Origin: Hwanghaeella sp964350445
Lineage (GTDB): Bacteria; Pseudomonadota; Alphaproteobacteria; UBA8366; Aestuariispiraceae
DNA length: 64,000 bases
NCBI GenBank assembly: GCA_964350445.1
Contig: CAYGKA010000007.1
Coordinates: 1-64,000 of the forward strand
Direction: 5' to 3'
This document shows positions 25,981 to 33,411 of the stretch, piece by piece. The first letter of the stretch is position 1, and every line of letters begins with the position of its first letter. The translations under genes were made by a program, and so were the position numbers. Below the pieces are notes generated by a model. It was not told where the DNA came from, did no database searches, and worked only from the letters and a program-made list of their open reading frames with translations.

Positions 25981-26996
25981 GCTACCGCCTCCGCTTCGTT
26001 GTTGCGTACTTCCTTCGCCACGAAACAGGCGGACGTATGGCCCGGCGCCATGGTGTTCGGCGACGGGATGTCCCTGTCGCAGCGGCCCGGGATGGCATAG
26101 GCGCAGCGGGTGTGGAACACACAGCCCGGCGGACGTTCAAGGGGACTGGGAATGTCGCCCGGTACCGGCGTCAAGGGTCGGTCAAGATCGTGCAGATGCG
26201 GGATCGCGTTCAACAGCCCTTTCGTATAGGGATGCGACGGTTTCTGGATCACATCGCGGACCGGGCCGGTTTCAATCACATTTCCCAGATACATCACCGC
26301 GACCCTATCGGCCGTTTGGGCGATCACGCCCAAATCGTGGGTGATGAACAGAATGCCCATACGGTACTCATCGACCAACTCCTTCATCAGGTCGATGACC
26401 TGGGCCTGAATGGTCACGTCCAGCGCGGTCGTCGGTTCGTCGGCGATCAGCAGTTTGGGACTGGTGGACAAGGCCATGGCGATCATCGCCCGTTGGCGCA
26501 TGCCGCCTGAAAACTCGAAGGCGTATTGGTCGATGCGCTTGCCGGGCTCGGAAATGCCGACCCGCGCCAGCATGTCGATCGAATGTTCCCGCGCTTCCTT
26601 CTTGTTCATATCGGTGTGGATCAGTAGCTGTTCCACCATCTGATCGCCGATAGAGATCGCCGGCGCGAAACTGGCCATCGGTTCCTGAAAGATCATGGAG
26701 ATCGCACCGCCGCGCACGACCTGCATGTCCTTTTCCTTTTTGAGGGCCAGGACGTCGACCGGGCCGCTATCAAGATTCAGGATGATTGAACTCTTAGGGC
26801 CATAGATCGCGTTTCCGGCATTCAGCCGCATGATCGACTTGGCGGAGACGGACTTGCCGGATCCGCTCTCGCCCACCAGACCCAGCACCTCGCCAGGTGC
26901 GATGTCGAAGGAAATCTCGTTGACGGTGGTGATTACACCTTCGTCGGTCCTGAACTGGATCGTCAGGTCTTTTACACTGAGCAGCGGTTTGGTCAT
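25977..26996 (-). CDS. Oligopeptide-type ABC transporter ATP-binding protein (DppD/OppD-like)
   Basis: The product is 339 aa with Walker A GESGSGKSV, signature FSGGMRQRAMIAMAL, Walker B KLLIADEPTTALDVT, and the C-terminal cysteine motif VFHTRCAYAIPGRC. It carries a short insertion (SSIILNLDSGPVDVLALKKE) between Walker A and the Q-loop compared with E. coli DppD. It overlaps both neighbours by four bases, indicating tight translational coupling. Confidence 0.92.
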   Translation of the reverse strand: MTKPLLSVKDLTIQFRTDEGVITTVNEISFDIAPGEVLGLVGESGSGKSVSAKSIMRLNAGNAIYGPKSSIILNLDSGPVDVLALKKEKDMQVVRGGAISMIFQEPMASFAPAISIGDQMVEQLLIHTDMNKKEAREHSIDMLARVGISEPGKRIDQYAFEFSGGMRQRAMIAMALSTSPKLLIADEPTTALDVTIQAQVIDLMKELVDEYRMGILFITHDLGVIAQTADRVAVMYLGNVIETGPVRDVIQKPSHPYTKGLLNAIPHLHDLDRPLTPVPGDIPSPLERPPGCVFHTRCAYAIPGRCDRDIPSPNTMAPGHTSACFVAKEVRNNEAEAVA

Positions 26997-28213
26997 GACT
27001 TGCGTTCCGAATAGGGGTCGGCGGCGTCCCGAAGTCCGTCACCCACGAACACGAAGGCAAGCACCAGCGCGATAAAGAAAATGACGGGGATGAAATACCA
27101 TTGATAGTTCAGCAGCACGTCGGATTTGGTGACGTTCTGAAGCATGACGCCCAGCGAATTGACCGGGTCCTTCAGGCCTAGACCGATAAAGCTCAACGCC
27201 GTTTCGGACAGCACCATGTAGGGGAAGGAAATCACCAGATCGACGATGATATAACTCGTGAAACTGGGCAGCAGATGCCGGCCGATGATATGCGCCGGCG
27301 ACGCCCCGCACAGCCTGGCGGCCAGCACATATTCCTGGTTCCGCTCCGTCAGCAAATGGGTCCGGACACGCCGGGCAAGGGTCGGCCAGCCGATGAAACC
27401 AAGGATAATGGAGATGAAAAAGAACCGGGTCTCTGAACTCCACTCATCCGGAATGAAGGCGGCGAGCGCCATGAAGAGCGGGATCGCCGGCACCGTTCGA
27501 ACCGCGTCGGTCAGCATCTGGAAGAAGCCGTCTATCCTACCGCCGAAATACCCCGACACGCCGCCAATGATCAGCGCCAACACGAAACTGATGAAAACGC
27601 CGATGGTCCCGACCGCAAGCGATGTCGAGATCGCGTGCAGCGTGCGTGCGAAAATATCCTTCCCACCGTCATCCGTCCCGAAAACGTGGATCCCGCCTTT
27701 GTCGACCCCGAACAGATGCGTGTTGAAGGTGAAGCCTGGAATTCGGAAGTCCAACACATCGCCGGGCAGATCGACATCAAAGGCGAAGTAGCTGTACTCC
27801 CAGCCCTCGACGAAAAAATGGACGTAGCGGCGTTCCTCCGGATTGATTTCCGTGACCCACCGGAAATTCGTCTTGGCCGACCGAGTCCGCGACAGCCCAT
27901 GCAGAAAGGGGCGCATCGAGCAACCATTGTGGTCGCAGAACATGGGAATTTGCGGCGCGCCATTCTGGTAGTCCTTATCGCGGCCCGCGATTGTCGGGTC
28001 GTAGGGTGACAGGAACGGCGCGATCAATCCCATGCCCACCAGGGACATGAGCACGAAAGCCGCGACCATGGCGGTCTTGTTCCGCTTGAACCGCGCCCAG
28101 ACAAGCTGCATCTGGCTGGCGGTGAAATAGGCTTCCTTGCGTTTCTGTTCGGCTTGCGCCGCAGCCGACAAGCCTGACGCAGCGCCACCCGGCGAAGCGG
28201 TTTGATCAGCCAT
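26993..28213 (-). CDS. Oligopeptide-type ABC transporter permease (DppC/OppC-like), enlarged
   Basis: The product is 406 aa, about 100 longer than typical DppC. After the first membrane helix (VAAFVLMSLVGMGLIAPF) there is a large periplasmic insertion of about 130 residues with two cysteines (FCDHNGCS) and RYVHFFVEGWEYSYFAFDVDLPGD. The standard permease core with the EAA loop (ARLCGASPAHIIGRHLLP) then follows. Large insertions of this type occur in YejE-like and related permeases and may contact an unusually large binding protein, as encoded here (688 aa). Confidence 0.9.
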   Translation of the reverse strand: MADQTASPGGAASGLSAAAQAEQKRKEAYFTASQMQLVWARFKRNKTAMVAAFVLMSLVGMGLIAPFLSPYDPTIAGRDKDYQNGAPQIPMFCDHNGCSMRPFLHGLSRTRSAKTNFRWVTEINPEERRYVHFFVEGWEYSYFAFDVDLPGDVLDFRIPGFTFNTHLFGVDKGGIHVFGTDDGGKDIFARTLHAISTSLAVGTIGVFISFVLALIIGGVSGYFGGRIDGFFQMLTDAVRTVPAIPLFMALAAFIPDEWSSETRFFFISIILGFIGWPTLARRVRTHLLTERNQEYVLAARLCGASPAHIIGRHLLPSFTSYIIVDLVISFPYMVLSETALSFIGLGLKDPVNSLGVMLQNVTKSDVLLNYQWYFIPVIFFIALVLAFVFVGDGLRDAADPYSERKS

Positions 28214-28216
28214 GGC

Positions 28217-29227
28217 CTAGCCCCCCATCACGCTGCGCCGGACCCGTGGGTCGAGCAAGGCGAGCAGCACATCGGTTATGAAATTCAGAAACACGATGGA
28301 CGCCGTCAGCACGAAGATGATGGCGCCCGCCAACTGCTGGTCATTCGACCGGGCAAGCGATTCAAGAAGCAGGGCCCCCATTTCCGTCAAAGTCAGGATG
28401 ACGGCAACGATCGGCAGTTCGTTGAACACGCGGTTCAAGTCAAAACCCAGCGAGTTGATGATCGGTCCCAGCGCGTGCTTTGCCGGATACCGCCAAAGCA
28501 GCCGCCCGCCAAAAATGCCCCGTGCTTTCGCGGCGGTGACGTAAAGTTTGCCGATCTCGTCCGCCATCAACGCGCGCACCGTTTGCAGCGCGAAAGCGGT
28601 CGCGGACCATCCAAGAATGAAAATAGGCAGCCACGCACGGGATAGGAAATCGAGAACCCGGTCGACGGACCAGTCGGCATCCCGGAATTCCTTCGAGAAC
28701 AGGCCCGTCAAACTGTCACCGAATACCACGGTGGAAAACAGCATGATCATCAAGGCCAGCAGGAAGTTCGGAAGCGCCAGCCCAAGATAGGAGACGAGCC
28801 GCAAAGCGTTGTTGGCGACCGGACTGTCGACCGCCGCGGAAATGATCCCCACCGGCACCGCGATAAGATAGGCCATGAAGAGCGACGCGAAACAGATGCC
28901 CAGCGAAATCCAAATCTTGTCGCCCAGCAATTGATTGATGTTCAGACGCAGAATGCAGCTATCGCCAAACTCGCCCTTGAAGAAGACGTTGCCAACCCAG
29001 TTTCCCCAGCGAACCACGAACGGACGATCGAGGCCCAGCCGCTTTTCTTCTGCTTGGATATCTTCGATGGAGATCTTGGCGCCCTGGGTATTCTTGAAGG
29101 CCAGATAACGCTCGGCGCAGTTGCCGGGCACCAATTCCATAAGCGAAAAAACGATAAATGAAACCAACAGCAGCGTCACAATGGCCATCGCGGCCCGCGT
29201 CAACGCGAACTGTGCAAACTGCAGCAT
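28217..29227 (-). CDS. Oligopeptide-type ABC transporter permease (DppB/OppB-like)
   Basis: The product is 336 aa with six membrane segments and the EAA motif TAAKARGIFGGRLLWRYPAKHAL. The N-terminal helix ends LMELVPGN, as in OppB. The start ATG at 29227 has GAGAGGGGG upstream. Three bases separate its stop from the oppC-like start. A conserved intercistronic hairpin region lies between this gene and the binding-protein gene. Confidence 0.9.
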   Translation of the reverse strand: MLQFAQFALTRAAMAIVTLLLVSFIVFSLMELVPGNCAERYLAFKNTQGAKISIEDIQAEEKRLGLDRPFVVRWGNWVGNVFFKGEFGDSCILRLNINQLLGDKIWISLGICFASLFMAYLIAVPVGIISAAVDSPVANNALRLVSYLGLALPNFLLALMIMLFSTVVFGDSLTGLFSKEFRDADWSVDRVLDFLSRAWLPIFILGWSATAFALQTVRALMADEIGKLYVTAAKARGIFGGRLLWRYPAKHALGPIINSLGFDLNRVFNELPIVAVILTLTEMGALLLESLARSNDQQLAGAIIFVLTASIVFLNFITDVLLALLDPRVRRSVMGG

Positions 29228-29335
29228 CTACGTACCCCCTCTCGACTGCCCCGCTAGCCGTCCCCTAGATCAAACACGGCTTGCCGATTTGTCGGCTTAT
29301 TACGGCCCGTGTCTGAAGCAAATCACTTCGGGAGG

Positions 29336-29366
29336 TGTGGGACCAGGCTATCTGCCCGGCCCCACA
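29336..29366 (-). repeat. Intercistronic hairpin between binding-protein and permease genes
   Basis: TGTGGG (29336-29341) pairs with CCCACA (29361-29366), extended inside by CC/GG. There is no T tract on the minus strand. Such structures after a binding-protein gene commonly protect the upstream mRNA segment and lower permease expression (inference). Confidence 0.45.
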
Positions 29367-29400
29367 TATCCAATTCACGCTACTCGGTAATCCGACTGAC

Positions 29401-31467
29401 TTATTCGTCGAAGAACCACTGGGCCGGACGATACGGATAGGTCCGGTAGTACTCGTAGGACCACGTCTTGAACTCCGGGAAGTTCTTCAACGCATTCCGG
29501 TGATAGACCGGCGCGGGCGCCTGGACGGTGCCGATCATGACCAAATTCGTGGCCATGTTTTCAGCCAGCGCAAGGCCAAGCTTGTCGGATTCCGGCGTGC
29601 CGGGAATGGCCGACTGGAAGGCGTTGATGTCGTCCACCATCTTCATGGCCCATGCCGGCGGCTTCACACCCTTTTCGCCATTGGACTCCAGATACTCGCC
29701 CCAGAGCATGCCCGTACGGTGGAAGAAGTATCCCCCGAACGGCGGTACGAAGGGTTCGTTGAGCCCCAAAATGATCGGAAGCGGGAAACCCTGCTGCCAA
29801 GCACCGACATCGAGCTGGTTGGAAGACTGCGCGGAACGATACTCATCCGGCGTGACTTCCTTGACCGTGGTGTCGACGCCGACATTGGCCCAATGCTGAG
29901 CCGCCAGTTCGACAAGCTGACCGGGCATGCCCTGCGTCGCGAACTGGATGTTCAGAACGAAGCGATCGCCATTGGGCAGTTCACGCTTGCCGTCGCCGTC
30001 CTTGTCGACCATGCCGATTTCGTCCAGCAGTTTCTTCGCCAGGTCGGGATCGTGCTGAGCGTAATGCTTGACCAGATCTTCGCCGACGAATTCCGGGTTC
30101 GGAGAGAAGCCCGTGTACTGTTTCGGCTCACCGAGACCGAAGAACGCAACCTCGTTGATTTCGCCACGGTTCAGCGCGACCGACATCGCTTGGCGGAACC
30201 GCAGGTCACCGAAGACCTTGCGCTTCTCCGGATCCTCCGCGGTCTGGTTGAAGGAGAACAGCGGCATCGCGATGGTCGGCTTCAGGTCGACCGTGTAGTC
30301 GCCCTTCTCTGCACCATCCATCAACATCGGCGCTGCAGGAAGCTGAACGGACTGCGACTTGTAGTCGACTTCCGCGTTCACCAGCTTCAGCAAACGGACT
30401 TCGTTTTCGTTGATGAACAACTCGTCCTGCTCGCTGATGTAGGGCAGCTGATTGCCGGCGGTATCAACAATATGGAAATACGGATTGGCGACGAAGTGAC
30501 GGCCTTCCGTGCTTTCCTTTATGACCATGTGGCTTTCAAGGCTGGGCATCGCGTCTTTGGGAAGCTTCGACAGCATTTCGGGCTTCGCCAGCATCGGGGT
30601 CGGCGTATCAGTCCAGTCCGAGTTCCCGTAATACGCGGCGATCGCATCGTATCCGTTCTTGAAACCAAGTGCCGTTGCCTTCGCATCGGCGTCCGACGCA
30701 AGGTCAGGATGCCACTGGCCGAGGAAATGCTTCGGCTGGAAGGCCTGGGCATATGACGTCGCGAAGTGAGCCAGCAAACCAGGCTTCGGCGCCGGCAATT
30801 TGAACACGACCGTCTGCGGATCGGGGACCTCGACGGTCATCCGTTCACCCGCAACCAGTGCATAGTCTTGCGGCTTTTCCCGAACGTTGCTGTCCAGCGC
30901 CAGATTGTCGTACCAGAATTTGACGTCTTCGCCGGTAAACGGCGCCCCGTCGGACCATTTATGACCCTTACGCAGGTGGAAGGTCAGTTGGGTGTAATCG
31001 TCATTCCATTCCCAGCTTTTCGCGACCATCGGCACGATCGTCTGAAGATCGTCGGAATAGCGAACCAGGTTCACGTGGCGAACGGACAGGAAGTCGGAGG
31101 TGCCGGCTTCGGTCGCATTGGACAGAACGTCAAAAGTGCCGCCGTATTTACCGACCGTATTGTAAGGGACATAGACCAACGGTTCTTCCGGAAGACGGTC
31201 CGCGAGCGGCGGTAGGTCCGGGTTGCCGCGGATCATGCCGTTCAGTTTGGCGATCTCGGGATTTTCTTGGAAGGTCAGCGTGCAGTTCGCGGCTGCTTCG
31301 AATTCGGCCAGTTCGAACTGTTGCGGAAACTGGCTGGAAAGACCTCCCATGTCGTCGACCGTTATGGCTGGGCAATCTGCTGCCCTAACGGAATCGCTCC
31401 TTGTCGCCGCGAACGCCATGACCCCTAGGCCGACGCACGCCAGCAATCCGAGCTTTCTAATGCTCAT
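29401..31467 (-). CDS. Periplasmic substrate-binding protein of the peptide-type ABC transporter (family 5), large form
   Basis: The product is 688 aa against about 500-550 for DppA/OppA. The signal peptide is MSIRKLGLLACVGLGVMAFA... ending near VRAAD. The SBP_bac_5 core is recognisable: YTQLTFHLRKGHKWSDGAPFTGEDVKFWYD and RKVFGDLRFRQAMSVALNRGEIN. It is the first gene of the five-gene transporter unit. The ligand is not predictable, but the gamma-glutamyltransferase upstream on the same strand hints at gamma-glutamyl peptides. Confidence 0.88.
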   Translation of the reverse strand: MSIRKLGLLACVGLGVMAFAATRSDSVRAADCPAITVDDMGGLSSQFPQQFELAEFEAAANCTLTFQENPEIAKLNGMIRGNPDLPPLADRLPEEPLVYVPYNTVGKYGGTFDVLSNATEAGTSDFLSVRHVNLVRYSDDLQTIVPMVAKSWEWNDDYTQLTFHLRKGHKWSDGAPFTGEDVKFWYDNLALDSNVREKPQDYALVAGERMTVEVPDPQTVVFKLPAPKPGLLAHFATSYAQAFQPKHFLGQWHPDLASDADAKATALGFKNGYDAIAAYYGNSDWTDTPTPMLAKPEMLSKLPKDAMPSLESHMVIKESTEGRHFVANPYFHIVDTAGNQLPYISEQDELFINENEVRLLKLVNAEVDYKSQSVQLPAAPMLMDGAEKGDYTVDLKPTIAMPLFSFNQTAEDPEKRKVFGDLRFRQAMSVALNRGEINEVAFFGLGEPKQYTGFSPNPEFVGEDLVKHYAQHDPDLAKKLLDEIGMVDKDGDGKRELPNGDRFVLNIQFATQGMPGQLVELAAQHWANVGVDTTVKEVTPDEYRSAQSSNQLDVGAWQQGFPLPIILGLNEPFVPPFGGYFFHRTGMLWGEYLESNGEKGVKPPAWAMKMVDDINAFQSAIPGTPESDKLGLALAENMATNLVMIGTVQAPAPVYHRNALKNFPEFKTWSYEYYRTYPYRPAQWFFDE

Positions 31468-31694
31468 TGCGGCTTACTCCTCAAGATTTGTTTTTGACCC
31501 CACCCCTACCGGGCGGCACACACGGGTTGCCCGCATGCCCAAGTGCCCGCTCCCTGTTCGCGGGTCACCTCTCCTACACGATAGGGCATTAATGTTATGT
31601 TTTTGTTGCACCCCCTTACGCCAGCATAGCCCAAGAAACCAAGTCAACGGTAACATAATGTCATCGTACTGTAACAAATTGAAGAGTCTTTGTG

Positions 31695-31724
31695 CGCTTG
31701 CAGCATTTTTTTGCTGCAAATGCG
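31695..31724 (-). repeat. Hairpin directly after the gamma-glutamyltransferase stop codon, possible terminator
   Basis: TTGCAGCA (31698-31705) pairs with TGCTGCAA (31712-31719) around a six-T loop, extended by CGC/GCG. It lies seven bases beyond the stop on the minus strand. No U-run follows the stem in that direction, so intrinsic termination is uncertain. Confidence 0.4.
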
Positions 31725-31730
31725 AAAAAG

Positions 31731-33302
31731 TTAGTATGTGACCGCATCTCCCCATGGCGACATGATTTCCGTTGCACCCTGGTTCTCGCCGCCGTCCGTG
31801 GCAACCGCGCTGGGACAGCCGAAATTGTAGGGATAAACAGTCCGTGGCGCGGCCACGCACCGGAAACGCTGGTCCAATGCCTGCATGACGGATCGGGGCA
31901 AAGCCTCGTCAGCGACGACCGTATCTCCGCCGCTGACATCGATGCGCGGCGTGTGGAAGGCGGCATCCAAATCCATACCGTAATCCATGATGAAAGACGA
32001 CAACTGAACGACCGCGGGAAGTATCTTCCGACCGCCCGAAGCCCCCAACGCGAATTGCAGCCCATCGGATCGTTCGCCGATAATCGGGCACATATTCGAC
32101 AAGCACTTCTTGCCCGGTCCAAGGGAATTCGGTTTGTCCGGCTCCGGGTCGAACCACATGATGCCGTTGTTCATCAGCAACCCGCTGTCCGGAAGCATCA
32201 GGCGGGATCCGAAGATCGACAACAGCGTCTGGGTCACGGCGACGGTCATGCCGTCGCGGTCCACGACGTTGAAATGCGTCGTGCATCCGCGGTGGCCTTC
32301 AACATCCCCCATCCGCGCCAGCCGTTCCGAATAGGCCGTGAACAAAGCATTGGCATACTCGACATAAGTGTCGGCGCCGAGGAAGTTGACGCCTTCGAAG
32401 GCCTTGCGCAGCAATTCGTAGACCCGGACGTATGTAGGGCCCGCGGTGAGTTCCGGCGTCAGGAAGACCACACCTTCCCGATGGTCCAGCCTGTGTGCAG
32501 GTCCGAGTGACGCCTTGTAATCCGCAAAGTCGGCTTCCGTGATCGAACTGCCCGCCGCCCTCAGGTCCCTGACAATGGAACGCGCGACATCGCCTTCATA
32601 GAACTCGCGCGGCCCGCCGGCTGCGATCTTTGCCAAGGTCGCCTGCATGGCAGACATGTCGCAGCGCTGATCCGCCAGGGCCGTCCAAGCGGATGCGCGC
32701 GGGTTTCCTGCGGCGTCTAGGAACGTCTCCTTGGATTTTGGGAATTTCTGCAGATCTCCGACCACCCCGGCGATCAGCAGTTGGGTGTACCAATCGACCA
32801 GAAGGCCCTCACCGGCCAGCCCGATCGCCGGTTGGAGCAAATCGGCCCAGGGTTTGGTTCCATAGGTTTCGTGCGCCAGCCCCATGCCCGCGACTTGTCC
32901 CGGCAAGGCGACAGAGTGCGCGCCGATGATATTGCGGTCCTCGAGCACACTCGGCCATGGGAACAGGTCTGAGGCGACGCCGCCGGTCAATGGATAGTTC
33001 GACCGATCGAGCCCGGCGGGACTGCGCATGCCGAAATCGACGACATTCGCATGGTCATCGCCCGCTCGGCGAATGACCATGTATCCACCACCACCCGGGC
33101 CTGACATCCAGGGTTCCACCACCCCGATCGCGAAACTGACAGCAATTGCGGCGTCCACCGCATTGCCGCCTTGTTCCAGAACACGGGCGCCAACCGCTGC
33201 CGCCGCCCCGTGCTGCGCTGCTACGATTCCGTTCTCCGACCGGACCGCCCCCTTTCGAACGGATTGGGTTCGGGAAAAATTGGATGGTGACCAGGAAACC
33301 AT
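31731..33302 (-). CDS. Gamma-glutamyltransferase family protein
   Basis: The product is 523 aa. Motifs are NAVDAAIAVSFAIGVVEPWMSGPGGGG near the N-terminus and the autocleavage/nucleophile threonine in EGHRGCTTHFNVVDRDG (Thr341). The later region GLLMNNGIMWFDPEP ... GKKCLSNMCP corresponds to the oxyanion/gamma-glutamyl pocket (usually GKRPLSSMSP). No signal peptide is seen, so the enzyme may be cytoplasmic. Members hydrolyse glutathione and other gamma-glutamyl compounds or act as acylases. The adjacent peptide transporter suggests scavenging of imported gamma-glutamyl peptides (inference). The Cys-for-Ser substitutions in the pocket motif are unusual. Confidence 0.82.
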   Translation of the reverse strand: MVSWSPSNFSRTQSVRKGAVRSENGIVAAQHGAAAAVGARVLEQGGNAVDAAIAVSFAIGVVEPWMSGPGGGGYMVIRRAGDDHANVVDFGMRSPAGLDRSNYPLTGGVASDLFPWPSVLEDRNIIGAHSVALPGQVAGMGLAHETYGTKPWADLLQPAIGLAGEGLLVDWYTQLLIAGVVGDLQKFPKSKETFLDAAGNPRASAWTALADQRCDMSAMQATLAKIAAGGPREFYEGDVARSIVRDLRAAGSSITEADFADYKASLGPAHRLDHREGVVFLTPELTAGPTYVRVYELLRKAFEGVNFLGADTYVEYANALFTAYSERLARMGDVEGHRGCTTHFNVVDRDGMTVAVTQTLLSIFGSRLMLPDSGLLMNNGIMWFDPEPDKPNSLGPGKKCLSNMCPIIGERSDGLQFALGASGGRKILPAVVQLSSFIMDYGMDLDAAFHTPRIDVSGGDTVVADEALPRSVMQALDQRFRCVAAPRTVYPYNFGCPSAVATDGGENQGATEIMSPWGDAVTY

Positions 33303-33411
33303 AAAACTCGCTCCTTCGGGGCACAGGCGAATGCGAGCGGTATTGTGCTAGCGCCTTGCGCCTCCGGCAACCAATGATCACGCCATTCCGGATGCCCTTT
33401 TCGGCAGCCTC

